Shown in pieces: positions 1 to 7,609 of a DNA stretch of 37,292 nucleotides (its first letter is position 1; each line of letters starts with the position of its first letter). The stretch lies in assembly GCA_947345935.1 (NCBI GenBank), contig CAMZZN010000024.1, positions 1-37,292 on the forward strand. Direction: 5' to 3'. The translations under genes were made by a program, and so were the position numbers. The notes below the pieces were generated by a model. That model did not search any database and was not told the origin of the DNA. It worked only from the letters and a program-made list of their open reading frames with translations. This DNA is from an uncultured Ruminococcus sp. Its GTDB lineage: Bacteria; Bacillota; Clostridia; Oscillospirales; Ruminococcaceae.

Positions 1-88
1 AAGGCAAATATCACTACCCTATTCAGACAACAGAAAACGGCACTTTTTAAAAAGTACCGATACTGCGTTGTTTTCAATACATAAAATT

Positions 89-119
89 GCACCCCTATTT
101 TGTATCAAAATAAGGGTGC
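89..119 (-). terminator. Rho-independent terminator downstream of the tRNA-Met
   Basis: Read on the minus strand, this is a 14-bp stem (one G-U pair) with a 3-nt loop, followed by an AATTTTAT stretch. It lies just past the 3' end of the tRNA-Met sequence at 125-169 and points the same way. It was therefore probably the natural terminator of the tRNA gene before the element inserted. On the plus strand the stem has a C-A mismatch, which supports the minus-strand reading. Confidence 0.7.
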
Positions 120-124
120 AGATG

Positions 125-169
125 TGGTTGCGGCGGCTGGATTTGAACCAACGACCTTCGGGTTATGAG
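125..169 (-). other. Attachment site: 3' part of a tRNA-Met gene
   Basis: The reverse complement reads CTCATAACCC (3' side of a CAT anticodon loop and stem), then the variable loop, a T arm with GGTTCAAATCC, a 7-nt acceptor strand and ACCA. The 5' half of the tRNA is missing: after base 169 the sequence changes to AT-rich element DNA, and an integrase gene starts 99 bases later. This is the usual picture for a site-specific element inserted in the 3' end of a tRNA gene. The complete tRNA should be at the other end of the element, outside the window. The exact crossover point cannot be set from one end. Confidence 0.85.
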
Positions 170-221
170 AATAAGGGTCAAAAATCATAAATAAAATCTA
201 AATCTTCCTTTTCTATAACAA

Positions 222-241
222 TGTGATATAATTATTATATC
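222..241 (+). promoter_or_regulatory. Integrase promoter with overlapping palindrome
   Basis: An extended -10 (TGATATAAT) ends at 232, 35 bases before the integrase ATG. I see no good -35. The -10 lies inside a perfect palindrome at 225-241, with 8-bp arms GATATAAT/ATTATATC around one T. A repressor bound there would block the promoter, but AT-rich palindromes can also occur by chance. Confidence 0.5.
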
Positions 242-267
242 ATTTTTTAGTTTAGGAGGATTTTTTT

Positions 268-1260
268 ATGACAAAAACACTAACTCTTGGCGAATGGCTT
301 GACAAATGGTATGCACTTTACGCAGAACCATATTTGAAACAGTCAACACTTGTAAGCTACGAATGCTATATTCGCAAGCATATCAAACCATTTCTTGGCA
401 GCATACCTCTAACAGATATAGATGGTATGCTGCTACAGAACTTTTTCAACGAAAAATACAAATCCGGCAGACTGGATAACCGTGGCGGTCTGTCAGAAAA
501 AACGCTCTGTAATCTGAGAATGATGCTCCATGCAGTTTTCCGCAAAGCACTTCAAAACGATCTTGTGCAAAAGAACTATGTCGAACACGTTCTTCTTCCG
601 AAAGTTGTTCATAAGGAAATGCGTGTTCTGACATTGGACGAACAAAACAGAATACAGTCCGTTCTTTCTAAAGAGCGTGATGAATATTCTTTTGGCATTC
701 TTCTTTGTCTTTCAACAGGTATTCGTATTGGAGAGCTGTGCGGATTAAAATGGAGAGATTTCGATCTGGAACGCAAACTTTTAAAAATACGCCGGACAGT
801 ACAGCGTTTAAAGAATGTCGATCCTGATAAAAAAAGTAAAACTTCAATCGTCATCGGAACTCCGAAAAGTCAGGCTTCAATTCGTGATATTCCTTTTACA
901 GATGCAATTGTAACAGAAATAGAGATGCATAAAAAACTTCTCTCAGAAAATTTTGGTTCATGCATCGTATCGGAAGAACAATTTGTCATTACACGTCAAC
1001 TCGATCATCCGATAGAACCACGAACAATGCAAGATGCATTTAAAAGAACACTAAAATATGCAAATGTTTCTGACGCAAATTTTCATTCAATGCGTCACAC
1101 ATTTGCAACCAGAGCTTTAGAAGCCGGAATAGACTTCAAAGTACTCAGTCAGCTTTTAGGTCATGCCGATATAGCAACCACCATGAATCGTTATGCTCAT
1201 GTACTCGATGATAAGAAAAGAACTGCGATGGAAACAATTCTATCGCAGTTTTTATTTTGA
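268..1260 (+). CDS. int: Tyrosine recombinase (element integrase)
   Basis: A 330-residue phage/ICE-type integrase. The N-terminal ~110 residues are the SAM-like DNA-binding domain (TLVSYECYIRKHIKPFLG). The catalytic domain follows with the family residues: R153 in TGIRIGELCGLKW, H273-x-x-R276 in HSMRHTFATR, H299 in LLGHADI and the nucleophile Y309 in TTMNRYAH. It would cut and rejoin DNA at the tRNA-Met att site 99 bases upstream, for both integration and excision. The ATG has a strong RBS (AGGAGGA, 254-260). The stop codon overlaps the leader of the next gene by a few bases, so the two are probably co-transcribed. All catalytic residues are present and the length is normal, so it looks functional. 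No separate excisionase is recognisable nearby. Confidence 0.95.
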   Translation: MTKTLTLGEWLDKWYALYAEPYLKQSTLVSYECYIRKHIKPFLGSIPLTDIDGMLLQNFFNEKYKSGRLDNRGGLSEKTLCNLRMMLHAVFRKALQNDLVQKNYVEHVLLPKVVHKEMRVLTLDEQNRIQSVLSKERDEYSFGILLCLSTGIRIGELCGLKWRDFDLERKLLKIRRTVQRLKNVDPDKKSKTSIVIGTPKSQASIRDIPFTDAIVTEIEMHKKLLSENFGSCIVSEEQFVITRQLDHPIEPRTMQDAFKRTLKYANVSDANFHSMRHTFATRALEAGIDFKVLSQLLGHADIATTMNRYAHVLDDKKRTAMETILSQFLF

Positions 1261-1268
1261 GGTGTTTT

Positions 1269-1580
1269 ATGGATAAGATCAGACAAGCAAACAAAAAACT
1301 TCTCAGGCACGAACGATACCTGAAAGAAAAAGATGCTAAAGCCCATGTCACACATTATGGCATTGATCCGCCGGAAACTGTTAATATAAGCATTATGGAG
1401 CTTATTGAATTGAAGCTTGCGCTTTCAGAACTTAATACGACTGAACGTTACATAGTGCAGAGTAACATTGTAAAAAAAGTTCCATTGAAGAAAATTGCCA
1501 ACGAACTTAATTTATCGGTCAGAACTGTCAGCAGACACAAAAACAGTGCTTTACAAACTTTAAGAGAAAAATTGAAATAA
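1269..1580 (+). CDS. Sigma-70 region 4-like helix-turn-helix protein
   Basis: A 103-residue basic protein. Residues ~40-103 form a sigma-region-4/LuxR-like helix-turn-helix (LSELNTTERYIVQSNIV, then KIANELNLSVRTVSRHKNSA), as found in small sigma-like regulators of ICEs and phages. An upstream in-frame TTG at 1257 exists, but GAGGTG at 1259-1264 is placed to serve the ATG at 1269, so I use that start. The gene follows int after 8 bases and is closed by a strong terminator at 1586-1615. It may regulate int or the transfer genes, or act as a recombination directionality factor; neither role can be shown from sequence. Confidence 0.7.
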   Translation: MDKIRQANKKLLRHERYLKEKDAKAHVTHYGIDPPETVNISIMELIELKLALSELNTTERYIVQSNIVKKVPLKKIANELNLSVRTVSRHKNSALQTLREKLK

Positions 1581-1585
1581 TATTT

Positions 1586-1615
1586 AGTCCGCTCGAAAGG
1601 GCGGACTTATTTTTT
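1586..1615 (+). terminator. Rho-independent terminator after int-HTH operon
   Basis: A 9-bp stem (AGTCCGCTC/GGGCGGACT, one G-U pair) closed by a GAAA tetraloop, followed by TATTTTTT. It separates the integrase unit from the replication genes. Confidence 0.9.
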
Positions 1616-1628
1616 AAGAAGGAGAGAT

Positions 1629-1949
1629 ATGGTTATGAATACTCACGCAGAAACACTTGAAAAAATTTACAATATGCTTCAGGAAGATACTATTCAGATC
1701 CCTAAGTCACTTATGGCTTATGACGATATTGATGAGAATACAAAAATTATGTTTTCAATCATATTGGATGAATGTATTAAAGGAAGATGGCAAAGGGAAG
1801 AATTCGTTAATGAACTTACAAACATCTCAATTGATAAAATAACGCTCGAATGTGTATGCACAAGAACTAAAGCAAAACTAATCAAAAATGAACTACTTGA
1901 GTTAATACCCGACTTAGACGATATTTTATACCTTAACACAGAGGAGTGA
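1629..1949 (+). CDS. Hypothetical protein upstream of the replication initiator
   Basis: A 106-residue acidic, mostly helical protein that I do not recognise. The RBS AAGGAG lies 5 bases before the ATG at 1629; a second ATG at 1635 is also possible. It ends 4 bases before the replication-initiator-like gene, so the pair is probably one operon. There is no signal peptide, membrane segment or cysteine motif. By position it could be an accessory to replication or its control, but nothing in the sequence proves that. Confidence 0.65.
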   Translation: MVMNTHAETLEKIYNMLQEDTIQIPKSLMAYDDIDENTKIMFSIILDECIKGRWQREEFVNELTNISIDKITLECVCTRTKAKLIKNELLELIPDLDDILYLNTEE

Positions 1950-1953
1950 TTAT

Positions 1954-3153
1954 ATGAAAAATTGGTCAGGAATTTTCGACCTTCTAAATCCCGATAATAC
2001 AATGACTTTCAACAGACTTATCGCTCACAGTATCGGTGCTGTTGAAACAATAATTTACTTTGCACTAATTTCCAAATGCAGATATTGGGAAATAAATAAT
2101 CAACTTGTCGATGGAGAATGGTTTTATTCCACAACTTATGATTTACAGGAAAGTACAACATTTTCTGAATATCAGCAAAAGAAAGCTATCAACAAACTTG
2201 AAAAGCTTGATCTTATAAGATGTACAACCAAAGGAATTCCGGCAAAACGCTGTTTTGTTATTAATGACGATCTAAATCTGCTGTACTCCATTATTGAAGA
2301 CGGAAGAAAGATATCTGAGCAGTTGCATGAAAAAGCACTTGAGAAAAATCATCAGAAAAGCGCCCAAAGAAAACTGAAATCCGAATTATCAAAAAACCCC
2401 GAAAAACGCAGTTCCGAAGTTTTTTTAGATAAATCAGTCAGCGTAATTAATACTTCGTTAACATCCGTATCCCAAAACAGCGTAGAATCAAGTTCCGAAA
2501 AAAATGCGGAACAAGTTCTTGGTCATAATTTATTCATATTTCCTCAAATAAATTGCGGTAAATCCAGTTCCAAAGAAACTTCGGAACAAGTGCCTAAAAA
2601 AATTGAGCACCAGTTACAGAGTAATTGCAGGACAAGCCCCGCAGTTTCTCAGGGACATACTTATAATCTAAACAAGAATAATCTAAACGAGAATAATCTA
2701 TCTTATCCTATCAATCAATCTAAAGATAATTTTAAAGATTTAAGCAATTCTTCTGAAAAAGAAACGATAGATAAGATTGATATGGATAGATACACGAAGT
2801 ACAAAGAATTGATTTACAGCAATATCGATTACGAAGATCTGATCGCTCAGAATGAAAGTGACCGAAACAAGATAGACGAGATAGTTGAAAATATGCTTGA
2901 AATGCTGTGCTGCACTGCTCCGTCCATGAAAATTAGCGGAAATGAAATATCAACGGAAGTTGTCCACAGCAGAGTGTTGAAAATTGAATCGAGCCATATC
3001 GATTATATACTGATCTGCCTGAAGCGAAACACAACGAAAGTCCGCAATATCAAGGCATATCTGAGGGCAGTGATTTATAATGCTCCGTCAACAATGGACA
3101 GCTTTTACGATGCAGAAGTCAACAATTATTTATCCTCGCCTAAACTGGAATAG
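1954..3153 (+). CDS. Replication initiator-like protein with DUF6017 C-terminus
   Basis: A 399-residue protein. Residues ~1-115 look like a winged-helix domain (two-residue tryptophan and tyrosine-rich core, then KKAINKLEKLDLIRC as recognition-helix region), as in RepA-type initiators of Firmicutes elements. Residues ~120-270 are a polar, low-complexity linker rich in Ser, Glu, Lys and Asn. Residues ~300-395 match the DUF6017 pattern, including NTTKVRNIKAYLRAVIYNAP. This combination is typical of 'replication initiator protein A' genes next to the integrase or transfer genes of Tn1549-like elements. It probably starts autonomous replication of the excised circle. GAGGAG precedes the ATG. A hairpin-rich region follows and separates it from the transfer operon. 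The linker contains near-repeats such as NNLNENNL. Confidence 0.75.
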   Translation: MKNWSGIFDLLNPDNTMTFNRLIAHSIGAVETIIYFALISKCRYWEINNQLVDGEWFYSTTYDLQESTTFSEYQQKKAINKLEKLDLIRCTTKGIPAKRCFVINDDLNLLYSIIEDGRKISEQLHEKALEKNHQKSAQRKLKSELSKNPEKRSSEVFLDKSVSVINTSLTSVSQNSVESSSEKNAEQVLGHNLFIFPQINCGKSSSKETSEQVPKKIEHQLQSNCRTSPAVSQGHTYNLNKNNLNENNLSYPINQSKDNFKDLSNSSEKETIDKIDMDRYTKYKELIYSNIDYEDLIAQNESDRNKIDEIVENMLEMLCCTAPSMKISGNEISTEVVHSRVLKIESSHIDYILICLKRNTTKVRNIKAYLRAVIYNAPSTMDSFYDAEVNNYLSSPKLE

Positions 3154-3357
3154 AGAATTTTTAACATTCAGATTCGTTGTTTAAGCACTCTGTGCGGCTT
3201 GTCAAGCCGTTTTAGCGTATCGGCAAGTCAAACTATACTTTGAAAGCATTTAAGCTCAAATACAAGCCTTGCAGACAGCTTAAAAGCGATCTGCACTTTT
3301 TCAGCTTTAAAGCCATACGGCTTTAAATAAATTTTCAACAAAGGAGAAGTGATAATC
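3154..3357 (+). promoter_or_regulatory. Hairpin-rich leader between replication and transfer genes
   Basis: A non-coding stretch of ~200 bases with three hairpins in series. The first is CGGCTT/AAGCCG at 3195-3209, followed by TTTT. The second is GCAGA/TCTGC at 3271-3294 with an inner GCTT/AAGC, followed by ACTTTTTC. The third is a perfect 9-bp stem TTTAAAGCC/GGCTTTAAA with an ATAC loop at 3306-3327, 13 bases before the next RBS. The first two resemble weak terminators. The arrangement suggests an attenuated leader for the transfer operon; an origin (oriV or oriT) in the same spot is possible but not shown. Confidence 0.5.
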
Positions 3358-3693
3358 ATGACAATCATCACACAGAACGGTCAGATTCTCAATTATCGTT
3401 ACATCCGTGAAATAGGTCTGTACGATGCAAAGGATGATGACAACAACTATTTTTGCCTTATATCGGCAAAAAACGAGAAAGGCGAGGAACTGGATCTCGC
3501 CGCGTATCCTACCTCTGACGAGGGCGAAGCAGCTTATGACAAGCTTGTAAACGCCTTTATGAGAAATGCGTTTGTTTTTTCATTCGCTATGGAAGAACCG
3601 GTTATGCTGAAAGAAGAAACTGTTTCACCCGAAAACAAGACAGAGCCTGACAAATCAAGCTATAAAAACCGGTTCATCGAAAAAGACAGGTGA
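3358..3693 (+). CDS. Hypothetical protein, first gene of the transfer operon
   Basis: An acidic 111-residue protein with no membrane segment. Residues 1-80 look like one compact alpha/beta domain (LNYRYIREIGLYD, then LDLAAYPTSDEGEAAYDKLVNAF), with a polar tail rich in Glu, Lys and Pro. I do not recognise a family. A GTG at 3349 is too close to the RBS AAGGAG (3341-3346), so I take the ATG at 3358. Proteins of this kind stand just upstream of pcfB in related elements; the job is unknown. It ends 6 bases before the next gene, so it is in the same transcript. Confidence 0.65.
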   Translation: MTIITQNGQILNYRYIREIGLYDAKDDDNNYFCLISAKNEKGEELDLAAYPTSDEGEAAYDKLVNAFMRNAFVFSFAMEEPVMLKEETVSPENKTEPDKSSYKNRFIEKDR

Positions 3694-3699
3694 TGATCC

Positions 3700-4179
3700 G
3701 TGGGAATTAATAACGGAGATATTGCCGAAAAAACGATAAATCTCATTATCACTGCCCCAAGATTAACGGCAGATGTATTAAAAAACGCCATGCAGCAGTA
3801 TCTTGCCGGAGCTTGCACCAAGCGTGGAAAAGTCTCTCTGAAGCAGTTAGCCAAAGGCGGAAAGGTTGAAGGGATAGAGATCAGCAAGGCAAATATAGCG
3901 GATTTCCGGCGCACTGCCGCAAAATATGACATACAATACGCTTTGTCGAAATGTCCCGATAAATCCGCATATTACGTCATGTTTTCGTCCTCGAAGGCTC
4001 AGAATATCGAAAAGGCTTTTCGTGAATACGCTTCGGGCAAGGTCAGAAGCAGCGATAAACAGTTATTTTCAAGGGAAAGTCAGAAGCAGTTCCGTGAAAA
4101 GGCTGCCGAACTTTCCAAGCAGAATCAGCTCAGCGGTCAGCAGAGAACACAGAAGAAAGAAAAGGTCATTGAGAGGTAG
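3700..4179 (+). CDS. pcfB: PcfB-like protein (DUF3801), coupling-protein partner
   Basis: A 159-residue protein with the DUF3801/PcfB pattern: an N-terminal helical part ending in GKVSLKQLAKGG, then ISKANIADFRRTAAKYDIQYAL, and the YYVMFSSSKAQNIEKAF strand-helix. In Gram-positive conjugation systems this family is encoded directly before the VirD4 coupling protein, as here, and is thought to help recruit the DNA-processing complex. Residues 122-135 (LFSRESQKQFREKA) begin a motif that recurs near the C-termini of three polyvalent proteins of this element. Start is GTG at 3700 with AGGTGAT upstream. The 3' end is partly duplicated after the next ORF (see the VirD4 remnant). Confidence 0.8.
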   Translation: MGINNGDIAEKTINLIITAPRLTADVLKNAMQQYLAGACTKRGKVSLKQLAKGGKVEGIEISKANIADFRRTAAKYDIQYALSKCPDKSAYYVMFSSSKAQNIEKAFREYASGKVRSSDKQLFSRESQKQFREKAAELSKQNQLSGQQRTQKKEKVIER

Positions 4180-4184
4180 TCGTC

Positions 4185-4427
4185 TTGGTTAAATTAATAA
4201 TAATTAGCACTATATTGCTCTGCATACTGTTTACGATTTTTTGTTGGCTCGGAATGTATTCCAAAAGAAAAAAGACCCCAAAAATCTGGCATGATGACGA
4301 ATACGGCGATACTTACGGGGAGAACTCAGAGGATATCAAGCTTGTGATCGGCGGCTCTGGCAGCGGCAAGACAAGATTTTTCTCAAAGCCAAACCTGATG
4401 TCAACAGAGAAATTCACTGAGAGGTAA
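4185..4427 (+). CDS. Internally deleted VirD4 remnant (80 residues)
   Basis: The N-terminus has one membrane segment (residues ~3-24). It is followed by a segment matching VirD4 up to N-S-E-D-I-K, then directly by the Walker A block LVIGGSGSGKTRFF-KPNLM. In the full VirD4 next door, about 50 residues separate those two blocks. The last residues (EKFTER, then GAGAGGTA) copy the end of PcfB (EKVIER) and its stop region. The most likely origin is a tandem duplication of the pcfB end and virD4 start, followed by deletions. It starts with TTG, like the full gene. No ATPase core remains after the P-loop, so it is probably non-functional as a coupling protein; a regulatory decoy role cannot be ruled out. 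Confidence 0.7.
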   Translation: MVKLIIISTILLCILFTIFCWLGMYSKRKKTPKIWHDDEYGDTYGENSEDIKLVIGGSGSGKTRFFSKPNLMSTEKFTER

Positions 4428-4432
4428 TTGTT

Positions 4433-6178
4433 TTGGATAAATCAAAAACAAAAAAGATCATATTACTTTCCATCCCCTTTCTGATATTCGGCTGGCTCGG
4501 CAACAAGCTTTCATACGCTTACTATGCTGCCGGAAAGGAGCTGCGTGTCTTTTTTCTTGGTTTGGGAGATGTATTTACCAATCCGCTGCCGAGCTTACGA
4601 CCGTTTGATCTCATATTCGGAGCAGCCATCGGCAGCGTTATGCTGCTTGTGATGCACATCAAAAGAAAAAATGCAAAGAAATTTCGTCACGGCGAAGAGT
4701 ACGGCTCTGCTGCTTGGGGAAATTCAGAGGATATCAAGCCGTATGTTGACTATACCAGCTTCGCCAACAACGTTATCCTTACTCAGACTGAACGTCTGAC
4801 TATGGGCAAGCCGTCAGCTCCGAAGTACGCACGAAACAAGAACATTCTTGTGATTGGCGGCTCCGGTTCGGGAAAAACAAGATTTTTCGTAAAGCCAAAT
4901 CTAATGCAGCTGCACAGCTCCTATGTTGTTACAGATCCGAAAGGAACGGTTCTTGTAGAATGCGGTAAGCTTCTGACTGATAACAAGTATCGTATCAAGG
5001 TTTTCAACACCGTTAAATTCAATAAATCAATGCACTACAATCCGTTTGCATATATCCATTCCGAGGTAGATATCCTGAAATTCGTTGAAGTCCTGATAAA
5101 AAACACTTCCGGACAAGGCGAAAAAGCGGCTGAGGATTTCTGGGTAAAATCCGAAAGACTGCTATATACAGCATACATAGCCATGATGCAGTATTATCCC
5201 AAAGAAGAACGGAACTTTGAAACGCTTATCGGAATGATCGCCGACAGTACAACATCGGAAAATGACGAAAACTACAAAAACGGTATAGACCTGATGTTTG
5301 AAGCTCTGGAAGAAGAACATCCCGGCTGTTTTGCCGTAAATCAGTACAAGCAGTACAAGCTTGCTGCCGGAAAGACTGCAAAGTCTATTCTTATCAGCTG
5401 CGGCGCAAGACTTGCGCCTTTTGCTATCAGAGAAGTGCTTGAGATCACATCCTATGACGAAATGCAGCTCGATACTATCGGAGACAGAAAAACTGCCTTA
5501 TTTATTATCATTTCCGATACCGATGCAACGTTCAATTTCCTTGTCGCCATGATGTACAGTCAGATGTTCAATTTACTTTGCACCAAAGCTGACAACAATC
5601 CTGACGGCAGCGGAAAACTTAAACATCATGTCCGCTGCATACTGGACGAATTTGCCAATATAGGGCAGATTCCGGATTTTGAAAAGCTTATTGCCACGAT
5701 ACGAAGCCGTGAAATATCGGCAAGTATAATTTTACAATCCCAATCGCAGCTCAAAGCGATATATAAGGATAATGCCGATACAATAATCGGCAACTGCGAC
5801 ACTACTCTGTTCTTGGGCGGTAAGGAGAAATCAACGCTTAAAGAGATCTCTGAATCTCTGGATAAAGCCACGATAGATACCTATAACACGTCTGATACAA
5901 GAGGTCAGAGCCGCAGCTACGGGATGAATTACCAGAAATTAGGAAGGGAGCTGATGACTGCCGGAGAAATTCAGAAAATGGACGGTGCAAAGTGTATCCT
6001 GCAGATCCGAGGAGTAAAGCCGTTCTTCTCGGATAAGTTCGATATAACCAAGCACTCAAACTACAAATATCTGCTTGATTATGACAAGAAAAATCTCTTC
6101 AACATTGAGAAATTTGTCAACAGAAAAATGCCTGTCAGAAAAAGTACAGTCGCAGATTCATATGAAATCGAAGCATAA
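4433..6178 (+). CDS. virD4: VirD4-like type IV coupling protein (CD1115 type)
   Basis: A 581-residue membrane ATPase that links the relaxase-DNA complex to the mating channel. Two N-terminal membrane segments (residues ~8-30 and ~57-76) anchor it. Walker A is GGSGSGKT (142-149) and Walker B is LDEFANI with D405/E406. Further family blocks are YVVTDPKGT and HYNPFAYI after the P-loop, and ASIILQSQSQLKAIY and DTTLFLGGKE near the C-terminal side. Length and motifs are complete, so it should be active. Start is TTG at 4433 after a weak GAGAGGT; no better start is available because the membrane segment begins at once. A 60-base part (5291-5350) is almost identical to the paralogue at 17752-19014. 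Confidence 0.93.
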   Translation: MDKSKTKKIILLSIPFLIFGWLGNKLSYAYYAAGKELRVFFLGLGDVFTNPLPSLRPFDLIFGAAIGSVMLLVMHIKRKNAKKFRHGEEYGSAAWGNSEDIKPYVDYTSFANNVILTQTERLTMGKPSAPKYARNKNILVIGGSGSGKTRFFVKPNLMQLHSSYVVTDPKGTVLVECGKLLTDNKYRIKVFNTVKFNKSMHYNPFAYIHSEVDILKFVEVLIKNTSGQGEKAAEDFWVKSERLLYTAYIAMMQYYPKEERNFETLIGMIADSTTSENDENYKNGIDLMFEALEEEHPGCFAVNQYKQYKLAAGKTAKSILISCGARLAPFAIREVLEITSYDEMQLDTIGDRKTALFIIISDTDATFNFLVAMMYSQMFNLLCTKADNNPDGSGKLKHHVRCILDEFANIGQIPDFEKLIATIRSREISASIILQSQSQLKAIYKDNADTIIGNCDTTLFLGGKEKSTLKEISESLDKATIDTYNTSDTRGQSRSYGMNYQKLGRELMTAGEIQKMDGAKCILQIRGVKPFFSDKFDITKHSNYKYLLDYDKKNLFNIEKFVNRKMPVRKSTVADSYEIEA

Positions 6179-6205
6179 CGGCTATTTATAGGAGGAATTA
6201 AAAAA

Positions 6206-6583
6206 ATGAAGACTATCAACAAAAAAGAAAAAATAGCAGTAAACTGCCGAAAAGCAAAGAAATTCACAGCAGTAATCACTATGGTTCTTATTACAATGGC
6301 AATGATGTCTTGTTTTGCAATGTCGGCATTTGCAGCGGATGTAGCAGTCGGCACATCAAGCTTTATTTCAACAGCCTGTAAGGTACTGAAAGCTCTTATC
6401 ATTCTCATCGGCGGCGGTGTCGGTGTATGGGGACTTGTAAACCTCGTTGAAGGATACGGCTCAGATAACCCCGGTTCAAAATCTCAGGGCATGAAACAGC
6501 TTATGGCTGGTATTGCTCTTATCATCCTTGCAATCGCTCTTGTTCCTGAGCTTGAAAGCATGATGTCATCTGCCGTTCAGTAA
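6206..6583 (+). CDS. Maff2-family small membrane protein (pilin-like)
   Basis: A 125-residue protein. A long basic N-terminus is followed by a hydrophobic segment ending in A-F-A-A (~21-45), likely cleaved as a signal. Two further membrane segments follow: LIILIGGGVGVWGLVNLV (~64-81) and a second at ~97-113. This two-TM architecture after a signal is shared with VirB2-type pilins. The G-x-G-rich sequence and the place between virD4 and trbL are typical of the Maff2 family of Clostridia elements. It is probably the channel or pilus subunit of the T4SS, which is inference from architecture and position. GGAGGA lies 9 bases before the ATG. A hairpin follows the gene (6599-6626). Confidence 0.8.
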   Translation: MKTINKKEKIAVNCRKAKKFTAVITMVLITMAMMSCFAMSAFAADVAVGTSSFISTACKVLKALIILIGGGVGVWGLVNLVEGYGSDNPGSKSQGMKQLMAGIALIILAIALVPELESMMSSAVQ

Positions 6584-6598
6584 TTACATAATACCAAC

Positions 6599-6626
6599 GA
6601 GCTGTCGCCTTAAGATGCGGCAGCTC
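6599..6626 (+). promoter_or_regulatory. Intercistronic hairpin after the pilin-like gene
   Basis: A 10-bp stem (GAGCTGTCGC/GCGGCAGCTC, one G-U pair) with an 8-nt loop, but no T-run. It lies 15 bases after the stop of the small pilin-like gene and just before the RBS of the next gene. It may protect the 3' end of the upstream message or reduce read-through, which would raise the pilin-like protein above the channel proteins. Confidence 0.45.
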
Positions 6627-6642
6627 TGAAAGGAGGGGTAAA

Positions 6643-7596
6643 ATGGGTGCAGTAGCTGATGCGGTTGACGATATGATAGACGGCGTGGTAGATGCGATCG
6701 AAACTGCCATTACAAAAATGCTTGCCGGCGGAGCTTCTTCAATGATTCAGGAATCACTTTCGCTGTTCAAGTCAGGACTGAATATTGGCAAAGGCAGCAC
6801 AATCGGTTCAGGTCTTACAACCATGCCCAATGAGTACAATTTATCTGTCTGGGGCATTGTACATAAAATCTGTACTGAAATCGTTGCTCCGTTCGGAGGA
6901 ATGATACTCGTTATTATACTTCTGTACGAATTATTGTCAATGGTTATGGAAGGGAACAATTTCCGGGAATTTGATACGGCTATATTTTTTAAATGGATTT
7001 TCAAAGCTCTATGCGGCATAATACTGATTTCCCATACCACCGATATTATAATCGGATTATTCTCTTTGGGAAATAACGTCACACAACTGGCATTAAAAGA
7101 AGTCAGTACGGATATGCTTGATCTTGACGTAAACACGATTGCTTCTCAGATATATGATATGCTTTTAGACGAGCATAAAGCAGATTGGGGCATTTTAATA
7201 GTGTTCCTGTTGTTCTCTTTTGTAATGTTTCTGGTTATGCTCATATCGCTTGTCATAGTAATGCTTGTTGTAATATCAAGACTAATAGAAGCGTTCATGT
7301 ATATAGCCGTTGCTCCGATCCCGATGAGTACGTTCATGAATAAGGAATGGGGAAATATCGGTACAAACTGGATAAGAAATATTCTTGCCCTTGCTTTTCA
7401 GGGACTTTTCATAGTTGTCGCTCTGGGAGTATTTCAGGCAATGTTCACATCGTCTGTACAAGGTCTGATAGCTAACAGTAAAGATACCACAAAGATGTAT
7501 CTTAGTATGGTAAACTGCATTGTCTGGTCGATTGCGCTGTGTTTCACGATATTTAAATCTTCATCCATTTCAAAATCAATTTTTAACGCTCATTAA
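6643..7596 (+). CDS. TrbL/VirB6-like channel protein (CD1112 type)
   Basis: A 317-residue polytopic membrane protein. A soluble N-terminus (~1-80) is followed by about six membrane segments: ~84-100, 117-141, 182-212, 213-231, 246-268 and 286-305. The ISRLIEAFMYIAVAPIPMSTF block followed by NKEWGNIGTNWIRNILALAFQG is characteristic of TrbL/VirB6 proteins of Gram-positive ICEs. VirB6-type proteins form the inner part of the translocation channel. It follows maff2 and precedes prgI, the standard order. GGAGGGG lies 6 bases before the ATG. Confidence 0.87.
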   Translation: MGAVADAVDDMIDGVVDAIETAITKMLAGGASSMIQESLSLFKSGLNIGKGSTIGSGLTTMPNEYNLSVWGIVHKICTEIVAPFGGMILVIILLYELLSMVMEGNNFREFDTAIFFKWIFKALCGIILISHTTDIIIGLFSLGNNVTQLALKEVSTDMLDLDVNTIASQIYDMLLDEHKADWGILIVFLLFSFVMFLVMLISLVIVMLVVISRLIEAFMYIAVAPIPMSTFMNKEWGNIGTNWIRNILALAFQGLFIVVALGVFQAMFTSSVQGLIANSKDTTKMYLSMVNCIVWSIALCFTIFKSSSISKSIFNAH

Positions 7597-7609
7597 GGAG
7601 GTACTGCCG

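Noticed and set aside
125..169. A functional tRNA-Met gene
   Set aside because: Only the 3' part is present; there is no D arm or 5' acceptor strand, so it is an att fragment.
110..178. Direct repeat AATAAGGGT on both sides of the tRNA fragment
   Set aside because: Nine bases, one copy being part of the terminator stem; likely chance.
1257..1268. TTG start for the HTH protein
   Set aside because: The RBS GAGGTG overlaps this TTG region and is spaced for the ATG at 1269.
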